A DNA stretch of 64,000 nt, from assembly GCF_001509555.1 (NCBI RefSeq), contig NZ_LMAS01000001.1, positions 218,971-282,970 on the forward strand, given 5' to 3'. How positions within the stretch are numbered: position 1 is the stretch's first letter; every line of letters starts with the position of its first letter. The stretch comes from Bacillus sp. FJAT-29937. GTDB lineage: Bacteria; Bacillota; Bacilli; Bacillales; Cytobacillaceae. The notes beneath the pieces were generated by a model, which ran no database searches, was not told the origin of the DNA, and saw only the letters and a program-made list of their open reading frames with translations. Below, piece by piece: positions 28,333 to 38,816 of this stretch. Both the position numbers and the translations under genes were made by a program.

Positions 28333-29310
28333 ATGAAAAAAAACAAATTAGTAATCGTTGGCGTAGGGCATGTGGGCTCTTATGTTCTAGCTGATGCAAT
28401 GAAGCTTGGCCTTTTTTCAGAAATTGCTGTTATTGATAGCAGAGAGGATGTTGCTTTTGGGGAAGCATTAGACCAATCACACGCAACTGCCCTTACATAT
28501 ATGTCCAATACGACAGTTCGTTCAGGTGATTATTCAGAATGTGCTGACGCAGATGTTATTATTTGTGCCGCTGGTCCAAGTGTCTTGAAAACCGAAGAGG
28601 ATGCGATGCCAGACCGGGCATTGTTAGCTGAAAAGAATGCAGAGGTTATTCGAGAGGTAATGACTGGGATCACTAAGTATACGAAGGAAGCCATTGTGAT
28701 CATGATTACAAATCCATTAGATACGATGGTTTACATTGCTGAAAACGAATTTGGCTATCCGAAGGGCCGTGTTTTTGGAACTGGGACGATGCTGGATTCT
28801 GCACGTCTTTGCTATGTCGTTGCTTCGAATTACAATATTGATCCAAAAAGTGTAACAGGATACATGATGGGTGAGCACGGCCATACATCCTTCCCTGTTT
28901 TTAGTCGCTTAAATGTTAAAGGGTTTGGAGAAGGGGAATTGGATCAAGTTTTTGAAGGGAAGGAACCTTTAAACAGAGAGAAAATGGGCAAGCAAGTCGT
29001 TAAAGAAGCATTTGCTGTTTTAAATAATAAAGGGTGGACAAATGCAGGAGTGGCGCAGGCTGCCATTACATTAGCAAAAGCCGTCATGCTTGATGAGCGC
29101 AGTGTATATCCAGTTTCCACAACCTTACATGGGCAATATGGCTATGATGGAGATGTTGCACTCAGCATGCCATGTGTGATTGGGAGAAATGGCGTTGAAA
29201 AGCAATGTGAAATTAAATTGGACGAGCAGGAAACAGAGTGGCTGCATAAATCAGCAAAGTATATACAGGAAACGATGGAAGTGGCTAAGACAGGAAAGAA
29301 CTATATGTAA
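28333..29310 (+). CDS. lactate/malate dehydrogenase family NAD-dependent 2-hydroxyacid dehydrogenase
   Basis: This 325-residue protein has the NAD-binding GVGHVGSYVLADAM, the Asp of VIDSREDV for NAD preference, and catalytic MMGEHGHTSFP containing the active-site His. The substrate loop reads SVLKTEEDAMPDRALLAEKN. It keeps the Arg before LLAEKN but is several residues longer than in standard L-LDH, and resembles L-2-hydroxyisocaproate dehydrogenases. It starts after AGGAGGT. It may act on lactate or a bulkier 2-hydroxyacid. Confidence 0.85.
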   Translation: MKKNKLVIVGVGHVGSYVLADAMKLGLFSEIAVIDSREDVAFGEALDQSHATALTYMSNTTVRSGDYSECADADVIICAAGPSVLKTEEDAMPDRALLAEKNAEVIREVMTGITKYTKEAIVIMITNPLDTMVYIAENEFGYPKGRVFGTGTMLDSARLCYVVASNYNIDPKSVTGYMMGEHGHTSFPVFSRLNVKGFGEGELDQVFEGKEPLNREKMGKQVVKEAFAVLNNKGWTNAGVAQAAITLAKAVMLDERSVYPVSTTLHGQYGYDGDVALSMPCVIGRNGVEKQCEIKLDEQETEWLHKSAKYIQETMEVAKTGKNYM

Positions 29311-29317
29311 TGAAATT

Positions 29318-29349
29318 GTTCCCATCTCCTGAAGGTGGGGACTTTTTAG
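29318..29349 (+). terminator. intrinsic terminator
   Basis: GTTCCCATCT (29318-29327) pairs with AGGTGGGGAC (29333-29342), including G-T pairs, and is followed by TTTTTAG. It ends the dehydrogenase gene. Confidence 0.8.
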
Positions 29350-29361
29350 TATTTTAAAAGG

Positions 29362-29390
29362 TTGATAATAAGAACGTTCGTTTGTATAAT
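29362..29390 (+). promoter_or_regulatory. sigma-A promoter with LexA-like box in the spacer
   Basis: TTGATA (29362-29367), an exact 17-base spacer and a perfect TATAAT (29385-29390). The spacer holds GAACGTTCGTTT (29372-29383), which fits the Bacillus LexA/DinR core GAAC-N4-GTTY. The next gene starts about 40 bases downstream. This predicts DNA-damage induction. Confidence 0.65.
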
Positions 29391-29397
29391 TGGATAA

Positions 29398-30225
<828 letters not shown>

Positions 30226-30244
30226 TTAATTAGGAGTGATTATT

Positions 30245-30616
30245 TTGTGGAAATTAGTAAATGGTAGATTAATGCAAGAAACAGATTCAACAAGGATAAA
30301 ATTTAGAACAAATATAAGCAAATCAATATTAGATCAATTGAATACTTTAGCATCGGATCATGATACATTTGCAAACTATCTTATCGAAAGCGGATTGCGA
30401 AAAGTATTATCTCAAGGTGTTATTACATTTAACAAAAAATTAAGACCTAAAGATAGAATTCAATATAAAACTACTTACGATAAAGAATTATTGGAAAAAG
30501 TGAAAAAGTTTGCTAAAGATCATAATATATTTATCAATGATGTCATTGAATACAGTACTAAATATATTGACTTGGAGAATATTAAAGACAGAAGTTATAA
30601 ACATAGAATAGAGTAG
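30245..30616 (+). CDS. small protein with an internal duplication, RHH-like
   Basis: TTG 30245 follows AGGAG with 8-base spacing; this is preferred over GTG 30236, which overlaps the site. The 123-residue protein consists of two copies of a 40-residue unit: RIKFRTNISKSILDQLNTLA and RIQYKTTYDKELLEKVKKFA, each continuing with (S/K)DH-x2-F-x-N-x2-IE. A strand followed by two helices resembles a ribbon-helix-helix DNA-binding fold in tandem. It is 19 bases after the endonuclease gene, so probably co-transcribed under the LexA-like promoter. The function is unknown. Confidence 0.6.
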   Translation: MWKLVNGRLMQETDSTRIKFRTNISKSILDQLNTLASDHDTFANYLIESGLRKVLSQGVITFNKKLRPKDRIQYKTTYDKELLEKVKKFAKDHNIFINDVIEYSTKYIDLENIKDRSYKHRIE

Positions 30617-30770
30617 CTTTTACTTTTATTTCTTAACTAACGCCCCCACCATAATATATATTATCGGAAGTTAAATAAAAACTGTCTTAATGGATAAGTA
30701 TACTTAAGATAGTGAGACGAAATTAAAAAATAACAAGATTCTATTGTTTCTTGTTTAATTTACAATTTTG

Positions 30771-30804
30771 AAAAAAACAGACACTATTTTTTTTAGTGTC
30801 TGTT
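30771..30804 (-). terminator. intrinsic terminator of the 43-residue gene
   Basis: AACAGACACTA (30776-30786) and TAGTGTCTGTT (30794-30804) form an 11-bp perfect stem around a 7-base loop. On the minus strand it is followed by a run of T. It lies 9 bases past the small minus-strand gene. Confidence 0.85.
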
Positions 30805-30812
30805 CACAAATT

Positions 30813-30944
30813 TCATTCACTATTTTGCGTACTGTTAAAAAAATCGGCATTTTCCTTTTTTGTTTCGTGCTGATTTTTATTTTTCCCCATTTTTCCGTCA
30901 GATTCATAACTCATTTTTGATGATTGCTCATTTTTGTTTTTCAC
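30813..30944 (-). CDS. small hydrophilic 43-residue protein, possibly spore-related
   Basis: GTG 30944 follows AAAGGAG with 7-base spacing, and a strong terminator sits directly after the stop, so expression is credible despite the length. The protein (starts MKNKNEQSSKMSYESDGKMG) is polar, rich in Lys, Asn and Glu, with no hydrophobic core, a composition like minor small acid-soluble spore proteins. It is not recognised as a named Ssp family. Confidence 0.55.
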   Translation of the reverse strand: MKNKNEQSSKMSYESDGKMGKNKNQHETKKENADFFNSTQNSE

Positions 30945-31032
30945 TTTGTCACTCCTTTCCATTTTATCGTGTGTTTAATGAAAGATTTTATGCTTATTGC
31001 ACGTGTAAACATCCAGAATGGTTCAGATCACA

Positions 31033-31803
31033 TTATTTTTTCATCTTTTTAAGATTCGTCTCCATGACCTTAGTATTCTTTAATGACCATTTTCCATTAT
31101 CATATAGCCATAAAGATTCAATTATGGCGATTCTGTCTGCATGATAGGCACCACTGACGGCTTGAGTACCTTTTAAACCATATAGTTTCCCATTAACTAA
31201 AACAGGCTTTAATGTTGAAAACGGATCGACCATTAACTCGGTTGGCTCACTTAATTTCCCTTTTTGATAAAGCCCTGACCGTTCGTAATCATCTGCCCGA
31301 TTGCTTAAGTCAAACGTATACGATTCACCTGTATCCTGGATCGTTATGACTGCTTTGTACCCATCAAGAAACTGACTGTTAATCACAAGTGGTTCTGGGA
31401 CTGTTAGGTCAGCCAATTCAAAATTCTTAACGGTGTACAAATAATGATTGGTTATGCCCCCACTTCCGCCTGTATCCACAGTAACAAAAATATCTTTTAG
31501 TCCATCGTGATTCAAATCCACAAAACTGGCTCTTGGATTATATCCGCTTTCCAGCTCTACCTTATAAGATTTCTTATTTGATGCCTTGATCTCCAAATAA
31601 ATTTCCTTAAAAAACTCAGTACCTTCTTCATAAGGCAATCCCTTTATTATAATTTCATCTTTTTTTCCGTCTCCTGTTACATCCATTTTATCATCAGAAA
31701 TAATCTCCATTTTATTGGCATTTTCACGTGCAAAAGTACTCGTCATTGCAGACATTGAAATAAAAAAAAACGCTGCAAGAGCAAAAAGTATTTCCTTTTT
31801 CAA
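31033..31803 (-). CDS. secreted FG-GAP/VCBS-like protein
   Basis: TTG 31803 follows AGGGAGG with 8-base spacing, giving MKKEILFALAAFFFISMSAM, a clear signal peptide with cleavage probably after TSTFA. The mature protein of about 230 residues carries two calcium-binding-like DxDxDG motifs, DVTGDGKKDEI and DLNHDGLKDIF, typical of FG-GAP repeats. The upstream frame to 31830 overlaps the ribosome site and is rejected. It is likely extracellular or envelope-attached. The function is unknown. Confidence 0.7.
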   Translation of the reverse strand: MKKEILFALAAFFFISMSAMTSTFARENANKMEIISDDKMDVTGDGKKDEIIIKGLPYEEGTEFFKEIYLEIKASNKKSYKVELESGYNPRASFVDLNHDGLKDIFVTVDTGGSGGITNHYLYTVKNFELADLTVPEPLVINSQFLDGYKAVITIQDTGESYTFDLSNRADDYERSGLYQKGKLSEPTELMVDPFSTLKPVLVNGKLYGLKGTQAVSGAYHADRIAIIESLWLYDNGKWSLKNTKVMETNLKKMKK

Positions 31804-31917
31804 TGTAATTTCCTCCCTTGACAAATTCACACTTATTTTGTCCAGTTTTGGTAAAATAATGTATAATGATTCTTCAATTTATGAATTTGAAAAGGGAAAA
31901 AATTTATTTAATATCTT

Positions 31918-32655
31918 TTATTCGTCATTTTTCTCTTCTTCAATCAGTACTTCTGAAAAATCTTCTTCTTCTTCAAACGAATTAGTCTCTTCATTCTGAT
32001 GTGGAGAAGAATCCCCGTTTTTTTCCTTTTTAATAGCAATGACCTCTTCAAAATGTTCCCTTAACTGATTATTCATTTCTTTAGGGATCGTATCCTTACC
32101 AAAGGTTGCCCCAATATTCAGAGCTCCACTCAATTCCTTAATGCCGACTTGAGCAATATTATTATTTTGCTCATATTTATCTAAATAAAATTTATCTATG
32201 TGTATCTCACGAATGACAATGGGCTCTTCAGATGGAGACTTAGAATTTTGCTGAAGCTTTTCTTGAACTTCCTCAAGCTTCCTCCATGTCAATTCTTGAA
32301 TTCTATCCTGATCAGCGATTTTTTGATTTATCTTATCAACTGCTGCTTCTAAATAACTCATCTTTTCAGAAAGCTTTTCCAATTTTTCAGCTGTTATATA
32401 TTCAGCCGCTTTCATTTTCGATTCAAAAACAGCTTCAAATTTATCAGGGCTGTTAACACTCTTTATACCTTTCGTTGCTTTAATCCAGTCTTCCTTAACC
32501 TTTTGAAGAGAATATATTTTTTCCTCAAGCTTAAACAACCTGTTTAAACGTACTTCAATTGCGTTGATCTTTAAGTAATTTTTCTCTAATTCATCTATCT
32601 TTTTATTTATTTTCTCATGATTTCGATTTTGATTGAATAATTCTTTAATAGACAT
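31918..32655 (-). CDS. GerPC-like coiled-coil spore protein
   Basis: ATG 32655 follows GTGGGGGAAAAT; the frame continues upstream to 32733 but overlaps the divergent gene's leader. The 245-residue protein has a coiled coil across residues 10-145, then the block IVIREIHIDKFYL and IKELSGALNIGATFG, which matches the C-terminal signature of GerPC proteins (ELSGTLNIG). The acidic tail is low complexity. GerPC helps nutrients cross the spore coat. This copy is outside a standard gerPABCDEF operon and sits with short GerPA/F-like genes. Confidence 0.7.
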   Translation of the reverse strand: MSIKELFNQNRNHEKINKKIDELEKNYLKINAIEVRLNRLFKLEEKIYSLQKVKEDWIKATKGIKSVNSPDKFEAVFESKMKAAEYITAEKLEKLSEKMSYLEAAVDKINQKIADQDRIQELTWRKLEEVQEKLQQNSKSPSEEPIVIREIHIDKFYLDKYEQNNNIAQVGIKELSGALNIGATFGKDTIPKEMNNQLREHFEEVIAIKKEKNGDSSPHQNEETNSFEEEEDFSEVLIEEEKNDE

Positions 32656-32703
32656 ATTTTCCCCCACTATGCTAATAAATTTTGAAAAAAGGAGCTGGAA
32701 TAA

Positions 32704-32928
32704 ATGGTTATGCCTACAAATATTTACATCCAAGGTGTAAAAATAAACAATGCTGATAGACTAGCTAAACTTTCACTGAGTTCGACATACCAAGTTGGAA
32801 ATCATGTTAAAAATAAACGTGTCGAGGGATTTGGTGAACAAAATGGTGATAACGGTTTCGTTCATAATCCGCAAGTAATGATTGATGATACTGACATTGA
32901 TGACTCATCATCTGAAAAAATTGGTTAA
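32704..32928 (+). CDS. GerPA/GerPF-like short spore protein (copy 1)
   Basis: This 74-residue protein starts at ATG 32704, 9 bases after AAAGGAG. It shares with the genes at 33472 and 33728 an N-terminal hydrophobic strand, then GFGEQNGDNGF and a final acidic DDTDIDDS. The GF...NG...D-D-D tail resembles GerPF/GerPA proteins (PF10676), which affect coat permeability to germinants. It is divergent from the GerPC-like gene and its stop overlaps the convergent Hsp20 gene. Confidence 0.6.
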   Translation: MVMPTNIYIQGVKINNADRLAKLSLSSTYQVGNHVKNKRVEGFGEQNGDNGFVHNPQVMIDDTDIDDSSSEKIG

Positions 32929-33398
32929 TCAATAATAACCTTTTCTTCATAGATATATTTCCTTTTATATGTGAGTATTAGTATGCCATTTTGAAACTTA
33001 GCCTTTACCTGATTAGATTCTGTTGGTTCTGGTAATTCGATTATTCGCTGAAATTCTCCTTGTACTCTTTCCTGAAGTACGGGCTGGCCGGTAATGATAG
33101 GTACAGAGGTACCCTTTAATAATAATTTATTGCCCGAAATCGAAACGTGCAGATTCTCTTTTTTAAAACCAGGCAAGTCGGCAATGATGATCACTTCAAA
33201 TTCATTTATGTAAATATCCGTATTGGGAAAGTTATTATTCATTGAAGTTTGAGCTGGCGGCTCATTATTTGAAGCCATATCCATATTTTCTTTCATAAAT
33301 TGCTGAAAGGATGATTGGTCGAGCATGCCATTCCAAAAATCGCCTGATTGATATTTCTTAGCTAATTCCATCCATTGCTTAAATTTATCGAAATCCAT
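32925..33398 (-). CDS. Hsp20/alpha-crystallin family protein, spore-coat (CotP-like) context
   Basis: ATG 33398 follows GGAAGGTGG; the frame extends to 33494 without a site and into the neighbouring leader. The 157-residue protein has a helical N-terminus (KFKQWMELAKKYQSGDFWNG) and a C-terminal alpha-crystallin domain (NEFEVIIIADLPGFKKENLH, ISGNKLLLKG, FQRIIELP, KFQNGILILTYKR). Its length and Hsp20 fold recall the spore coat protein CotP. It lies within a set of GerP-like genes, which supports a spore-coat role. Confidence 0.75.
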   Translation of the reverse strand: MDFDKFKQWMELAKKYQSGDFWNGMLDQSSFQQFMKENMDMASNNEPPAQTSMNNNFPNTDIYINEFEVIIIADLPGFKKENLHVSISGNKLLLKGTSVPIITGQPVLQERVQGEFQRIIELPEPTESNQVKAKFQNGILILTYKRKYIYEEKVIID

Positions 33399-33471
33399 GC
33401 TTTTTTTCCACCTTCCTTTGTAACATAAAATTACGCAATTTGAATATAGTTCGATAAGGAGGTGAACTCCA

Positions 33472-33711
33472 TTGGCAGGTGCCTCTATTAACATTAATAT
33501 TTTTCTATTAAAAATTAATTCCTTTGAAAATGCTTCGGCTGTAAATATTGGTCAAAATTTATTAGCAGATTGGAATAATTCCGATAAAAAAACTCAAGGG
33601 TTTGGGCAGAACTTCGGAGACGACAGTGGTTTTATTGGAACAAAAAGTGCAGTAGATGATAGGGATCTAGTTGATAGCCCTTCAACATTTCAAAAAGTTC
33701 CATTACCATAA
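33472..33711 (+). CDS. GerPA/GerPF-like short spore protein (copy 2)
   Basis: TTG 33472 follows the strong AAGGAGGTGA. The 79-residue protein has INININIFLLKINSFENAS-type beta residues, then TQGFGQNFGDDSGF and VDDRDLVDSP, paralogous to copies 1 and 3. It is divergent from the Hsp20 gene and 16 bases upstream of copy 3, so the two form one unit. Coat-permeability function is inferred from the GerP resemblance. Confidence 0.6.
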   Translation: MAGASININIFLLKINSFENASAVNIGQNLLADWNNSDKKTQGFGQNFGDDSGFIGTKSAVDDRDLVDSPSTFQKVPLP

Positions 33712-33727
33712 ATCGGGAGGTGGAAAA

Positions 33728-33964
33728 ATGGTCTTTTTTGGACCTGTTTTTGTCAATTTACTAGTCTTTAAAGTGAATGTTATGGACCGAGGGGCAAGTA
33801 CTAGTCTAGGTCCCAATCAGCACATTGATACATTTATGTCCAACAAACAAAACCAAGGTTTTGGTGAGGAAAACGGGGATTTCAGCTTTACTAACATACC
33901 AATGATTTTGCAGAATGATTCAGATGTCAGTGATACTAATTCCGCAAAAGTAAGTGTAATATAA
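33728..33964 (+). CDS. GerPA/GerPF-like short spore protein (copy 3)
   Basis: ATG 33728 follows GGGAGGTGG; the earlier in-frame ATG 33671 lies within copy 2. The 78-residue protein contains VFVNLLVFKVNVMDRGAS, NQGFGEENGDFSF and NDSDVSDTNS, clearly paralogous to copy 2. It is probably secreted into or assembled on the spore coat from the mother cell. No catalytic motif is present. Confidence 0.6.
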   Translation: MVFFGPVFVNLLVFKVNVMDRGASTSLGPNQHIDTFMSNKQNQGFGEENGDFSFTNIPMILQNDSDVSDTNSAKVSVI

Positions 33965-34030
33965 AAAAAATTATTTAGCGACATCAAGAGCCCTGCCAAC
34001 TTAGAAGTGGATTACGGACGAATGACGATA

Positions 34031-34070
34031 AAATCCCCGCCCATCATAAAAATAGGCAGGGATTTTTTTC
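34031..34070. terminator. bidirectional intrinsic terminator
   Basis: AAATCCCCGCC (34031-34041) pairs with GGCAGGGATTT (34055-34065) with one mismatch, followed by T7. It serves the GerP-like gene and, on the other strand, parC. Confidence 0.85.
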
Positions 34071-36523
34071 TAGTCCTCATCAGAAAGAGCAGTTTCTTTT
34101 TCTTTATTGTCAATTTTCCAGACAGTTTTTGGCTTTCCGCTTTCTGATTCATCTAATATAAATGATCCATTTGAATAGCGATCATTAAATCTAATCGCAG
34201 AAGCTTTAGTTGATTCAATATTACCCTTTTCCGTTTCCATGTAAATATCATCATTTTCATTTACAATGACAGATCCAACAACTCGATGAGGGGATGATTT
34301 CAATTCTCTTAACATGACAACTCCACGTTTAGCACGGGAAACTCGTTCAAATTCTGCAAATTTCATCTTCTTAATAGCTCCGCGCTGGGTAACAATGACC
34401 ACTGACTGTTCTTGCGAATTCTCAACTATTTGTCCGCTCGTTACATAGTCACCGTCTTTTAAATTTATCCCTTTTACTCCCGCAGCCCTTGTGCCCACGA
34501 TACTGATTTCATCCTCAGGGAACCATAATGAATAGCCATTGTATGTAGAAATAAACAGATCTTGAGAGCCATCTGTTTCATGGACATCAATCACTACATC
34601 ATCTTCTTTTAAATTAATCGCGACTAAAGGTTTTGAATAACGCTGTGCCTTGTACATCTTAAGCTCCGTTTTCTTCACCATTCCATTTTTTGTGACAAAA
34701 AGTAAATAGGACTCTGTGTCGAAATCCTTCACAGGAAGAGCCTTTACTATTGATTCGTCACCGTCAATTGGAATGATATTAGCAATATGCTGCCCAAGAT
34801 CCTTCCAGCGAATATCAGGAAGCTGATGAACAGGGCAATATAAGTAATTCCCTTTATTAGTGAACAATAATAGAACATCTGTCGTATTCATATCTAGCTG
34901 TGCGAGCAGACGATCGGAATCCTTCATGCCGAAATCCTGTCCGTTGGAGGCTGCAAAGGAGCGAGGACTTGTCCTCTTCACATAGCCTTCCTTTGTAACA
35001 GTTACAATAACGTCCTCACTTGCGATTAGAACTTCCAAATTGATTTTTATTTCTTCAATTTCGGCCTCTATCACTGTACGGCGATTATCAGCAAAGCGTT
35101 TTCTCACGTCTTTTAATTCTTTTTGTATGACAGAATACAGCTTTTTCTCGCTCTCTAGAATAGATGTTAGCTCGGCAACTCTTTTTGATAATTCATCTGC
35201 CTCAGCTTGAAGTGCCGTAATATCCGTATTCGTTAAACGGTATAGCTGCAATGACACGATTGCTTCTGCCTGTGGCTCAGTAAATGCAAACTTGGCCATT
35301 AAATTATCTTTTGCATCTCTTTTATCTTTCGATGCCCGGATGGCGGCAATGACTTCATCAAGGATCGATAAAGCCTTCATCAATCCTTCAACAATATGCT
35401 GCCTTGCTTTGGCTTTTTCAAGATCAAATGCGGTTCTTCTTGTGACAACCTCTTTTCGATGCTGAATATATGCATCTAAAAGCTCTCTAAGTCCCATTAA
35501 TTTCGGATGTCTGTTATAAATGGCGACCATATTAAAATTATATGGTACTTGTAGATCACTGTTTTTGTATAAATAATGAAGGACACCTTCAGGATCTGCG
35601 TCTTTTTTCAATTCAATAACTATACGCAAGCCAGTACGGTCTGTCTCATCTCGAACCTCGGCAATCCCTTCGATTTTTCGATCTAGCCTGAACTCATCGA
35701 TTTTCTTGACAAGATTTGCTTTATTGACATCAAACGGTATTTCTGTAATGACAATTTGTTTCTTCCCGCCGCGAATTTCTTCAAATTCAGCTTTCCCACG
35801 GACAATGATTTTCCCTTTTCCTGTTTCATAGGCCTTCTTTATTCCCTCAACACCTTGAATAATCCCGCCAGTTGGAAAATCTGGCCCTTTTATATATTTC
35901 ATAAGGTCATCTATTGAGCAATTTGGGTTGTCCATACGATGAATGACACCATCAATCACTTCATTTAGGTGATGAGGAGGAATTTCTGTTGCATATCCAG
36001 CTGATATACCAGTTGAGCCATTAACTAATAGACTCGGAAACATAGCTGGCAAAACGGTAGGTTCATTCGAAGTATCATCGAAGTTTGGGACAAAATCGAC
36101 CGTTCTTTTTTCAATATCCTTAAGCAGTTCAGAAGAAATAGCCGAAAGTCTTGCCTCCGTATAACGCATAGCTGCAGGAGGATCTCCATCAATACTTCCG
36201 TTATTCCCGTGCATTTCGACAAGCAAGTTTCGCAGCTTCCAATCTTGACTCAATCGAACCATTGCATCATAGACCGATGTATCACCATGAGGATGATAGT
36301 TGCCAATTACATTTCCAACTGTTTTTGCAGATTTTCTGAAGCCCTTTTCATGTGTATTTCCTTCCACATGCATGGCATACAATATTCTTCGCTGTACAGG
36401 CTTTAGGCCGTCCCTTGCGTCAGGCAAGGCCCTTTCCTGAATAATGTATTTACTATAGCGGCCAAAACGATCACCAATTACGTCTTCTAGAGGGAGATCG
36501 CGGAATTTCTCTTGTGAAGCCAT
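34070..36523 (-). CDS. parC: DNA topoisomerase IV subunit A
   Basis: This 817-residue DNA-breakage subunit begins [29 protein letters not shown]. The catalytic tyrosine lies in [11 protein letters not shown] near residue 122. The quinolone-resistance region reads [17 protein letters not shown], where most Firmicute ParC proteins have Ser at the Thr position. Six C-terminal beta-pinwheel blades follow. With ParE it decatenates replicated chromosomes. Its ATG overlaps the parE stop as TAATG. Confidence 0.96.
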   Translation of the reverse strand: MASQEKFRDLPLEDVIGDRFGRYSKYIIQERALPDARDGLKPVQRRILYAMHVEGNTHEKGFRKSAKTVGNVIGNYHPHGDTSVYDAMVRLSQDWKLRNLLVEMHGNNGSIDGDPPAAMRYTEARLSAISSELLKDIEKRTVDFVPNFDDTSNEPTVLPAMFPSLLVNGSTGISAGYATEIPPHHLNEVIDGVIHRMDNPNCSIDDLMKYIKGPDFPTGGIIQGVEGIKKAYETGKGKIIVRGKAEFEEIRGGKKQIVITEIPFDVNKANLVKKIDEFRLDRKIEGIAEVRDETDRTGLRIVIELKKDADPEGVLHYLYKNSDLQVPYNFNMVAIYNRHPKLMGLRELLDAYIQHRKEVVTRRTAFDLEKAKARQHIVEGLMKALSILDEVIAAIRASKDKRDAKDNLMAKFAFTEPQAEAIVSLQLYRLTNTDITALQAEADELSKRVAELTSILESEKKLYSVIQKELKDVRKRFADNRRTVIEAEIEEIKINLEVLIASEDVIVTVTKEGYVKRTSPRSFAASNGQDFGMKDSDRLLAQLDMNTTDVLLLFTNKGNYLYCPVHQLPDIRWKDLGQHIANIIPIDGDESIVKALPVKDFDTESYLLFVTKNGMVKKTELKMYKAQRYSKPLVAINLKEDDVVIDVHETDGSQDLFISTYNGYSLWFPEDEISIVGTRAAGVKGINLKDGDYVTSGQIVENSQEQSVVIVTQRGAIKKMKFAEFERVSRAKRGVVMLRELKSSPHRVVGSVIVNENDDIYMETEKGNIESTKASAIRFNDRYSNGSFILDESESGKPKTVWKIDNKEKETALSDED

Positions 36524-38499
36524 TATTCAATCTCCTCCTCTATGACTGATATATTTTCATTTTCTAGTATACTTGCATCCTCTTCTAAACCAAATGCCAC
36601 ATTTGTTTCAATCCACTTTCTTCGCGGCTCAACCTTATCACCCATTAACGTTGTTACTCGTCGTTCCGCTCTAGCCGCATCATCTATTCTAACCCGGATT
36701 AAAGTGCGTGATTCCGGATTCATTGTCGTATCCCATAACTGATCTGCATTCATTTCTCCTAAACCTTTATAACGCTGAAGCATATAGCCTTTTCCAACCT
36801 TTTTGATGGCGTCCTGCAAATCATCCTCACTCCAGGCATATTCAATAATTTCTTTTTTGCCTGTACCTTTGCTGACTTTATATAAAGGGGGAAGCGCAAT
36901 ATAAATTTTACCGGCGTCCAGCAACGGCTTCATATACCGATAGAAAAAGGTTAGAAGAAGAACTTGAATATGAGCTCCGTCTGTATCCGCATCAGTCATA
37001 ATAATAACTTTATCGTAATTAACATCATCTAAATTAAAATCCGATCCAACTCCAGCACCTACAGCATGGATGATCGTATTAATTTCTTCATTCTTAAAAA
37101 TGTCCTGAAGCTTTGCTTTTTCAGTATTAATAACTTTTCCTCGCAATGGAAGAACCGCTTGAAAACGACGGTCACGCCCTTGTTTTGCGGAGCCGCCAGC
37201 TGAATCTCCTTCCACTAAATAGATTTCGTTTTTTTGAGGATTCCTTGATTGGGCAGGTGTTAATTTTCCTGAAAGGACCGCATCCGAACGTTTTCTTTTT
37301 TTGCCGCTCCTTGCATCCTCACGTGCTTTTCGGGCTGCTTCTCTCGCCTGATAAGCCTTAATGGCCTTTTTTATCAATAAAGAACTTATGTTCGGATTTT
37401 CTTCAAGAAAATAAGATAAATGCTCAGATACTACTGCATCAACTGACGATCTTGCTTCACTTGTGCCAAGCTTTCCCTTTGTTTGTCCCTCAAACTGGAG
37501 CAAATCCTCTGGAACGCGTACAGAAACAATGGCAGTAAACCCTTCACGAATATCGGCCCCATCTAAATTTTTATCTTTTTCTTTAAGAAAATTAACCTTC
37601 CTAGCGTATTCATTAAAAATACGAGTCATCGCTGTTTTAGCACCAGCCTCGTGTGTCCCGCCATCTTTCGTTCGAACATTGTTAACAAAGGAAAGAACAT
37701 TTTCCGAATACCCATCATTAAATTGGAAAGCAAAATCTACTTCAATTCCATTTTGCTCCCCTTCAAAGCTAACGACTGAATGCAAAACATCCTTTTCTTC
37801 ATTTAGGTATTCAACAAAGGCTTCAAGCCCATTTTCATAATGAAAGACTTCCTGAAGACCATGTCTTTCATCAATTATTTCTATTTTCATTCCTTTTAAT
37901 AGGAAAGCTGATTCACGCAGCCGCTCACATAATGTTTCATAATTATACGTCGTGATTGAAAAAATGGTTTCATCTGGCTTAAAGTGTATGGTTGTTCCCG
38001 TTTGATTTGTTTTTCCTATTTTTTCAAGAGTCGTTACTGGTTTACCGCCGTTTTCAAATCGCTGTTCATAAACAATCCCATCTCTCTTGATGGTGACAAC
38101 AAGCCATTCGGAAAGAGCATTCACAACAGATGCACCAACGCCATGAAGCCCTCCGCTCGTTTTATAACCACCCTGCCCGAATTTACCTCCAGCGTGCAAG
38201 ACGGTTAATATCACTTCAGGAGTTGGTTTGCCCATACGATGCATTCCAGTTGGCATCCCACGACCTTTATCAATAACACTAATTGAGTTGTCTTTATGTA
38301 TTTTGACAATGATTTGTTCACCGTAACCTGCCAATGCTTCATCGACAGCGTTATCGACAATTTCATACACAAGATGGTGAAGACCTCTTGCGTCAGTACT
38401 TCCAATGTACATTCCGGGGCGCTTTCTAACAGCTTCAAGCCCTTCGAGTACTTGTATGGCATCATCATTGTAGTCAAAAGCATTCTGATTTCTTGCCAC
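36523..38499 (-). CDS. parE: DNA topoisomerase IV subunit B
   Basis: This ATPase subunit of about 658 residues has GHKL motifs [12 protein letters not shown] and [18 protein letters not shown], a TOPRIM domain ([25 protein letters not shown]), and the C-terminal [17 protein letters not shown] 38499 lies 7 bases from AAAGGGG and is preferred over ATG 38505, which is only 2 bases away. It is the first gene of the parE-parC operon, with a LexA box about 150 bases upstream. Confidence 0.95.
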   Translation of the reverse strand: MARNQNAFDYNDDAIQVLEGLEAVRKRPGMYIGSTDARGLHHLVYEIVDNAVDEALAGYGEQIIVKIHKDNSISVIDKGRGMPTGMHRMGKPTPEVILTVLHAGGKFGQGGYKTSGGLHGVGASVVNALSEWLVVTIKRDGIVYEQRFENGGKPVTTLEKIGKTNQTGTTIHFKPDETIFSITTYNYETLCERLRESAFLLKGMKIEIIDERHGLQEVFHYENGLEAFVEYLNEEKDVLHSVVSFEGEQNGIEVDFAFQFNDGYSENVLSFVNNVRTKDGGTHEAGAKTAMTRIFNEYARKVNFLKEKDKNLDGADIREGFTAIVSVRVPEDLLQFEGQTKGKLGTSEARSSVDAVVSEHLSYFLEENPNISSLLIKKAIKAYQAREAARKAREDARSGKKRKRSDAVLSGKLTPAQSRNPQKNEIYLVEGDSAGGSAKQGRDRRFQAVLPLRGKVINTEKAKLQDIFKNEEINTIIHAVGAGVGSDFNLDDVNYDKVIIMTDADTDGAHIQVLLLTFFYRYMKPLLDAGKIYIALPPLYKVSKGTGKKEIIEYAWSEDDLQDAIKKVGKGYMLQRYKGLGEMNADQLWDTTMNPESRTLIRVRIDDAARAERRVTTLMGDKVEPRRKWIETNVAFGLEEDASILENENISVIEEEIE

Positions 38500-38644
38500 T
38501 AACATACCCCTTTCATTACTGCAAAAAAAGAATTGCTGAAAAAATATTTAATCATTACATTCATCAAATAAGAAACATTTTGATTATACATTCATCTTAC
38601 GTATTCGTCTAAAAAAGTTTTTTTCCTCTTTATTATAAGGGAAT

Positions 38645-38673
38645 ATTATACTAAGAACGAATGTTCGTTTAAT
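38645..38673 (-). promoter_or_regulatory. parEC promoter with LexA box
   Basis: On the minus strand ATTAAA (38668-38673), 17 bases, TATAAT (38645-38650). The spacer holds GAACGAATGTTC (38655-38666), an exact GAAC-N4-GTTC LexA/DinR core. The parE-parC operon is listed in the B. subtilis LexA regulon as I recall. The 38506-38816 stretch otherwise holds only the parE leader and a terminator. Confidence 0.7.
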
Positions 38674-38770
38674 GTATTTTACCACAGTTTGATGAAGCGT
38701 CTATGTTTTATTGTATCTTTTTATTCCAATTTGGCAAATGAGATTTAAAAGAGAGGCGGTATAAATGACT

Positions 38771-38807
38771 AGAGAAATAAAAAATGAGACCTATAAAAGA
38801 TCTCATA
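38771..38807 (-). terminator. intrinsic terminator of the CoA-binding gene
   Basis: ATGAGA (38784-38789) and TCTCAT (38801-38806) pair, and on the minus strand a TTTTTATTT run follows. It is AT-rich and of moderate strength. Confidence 0.6.
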
Positions 38808-38816
38808 TCTAAAGCC

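Noticed and set aside
30860..31144. 94-residue plus-strand aromatic-rich frame
   Set aside because: Antisense to the 43-residue gene and the secreted protein; no ribosome site.
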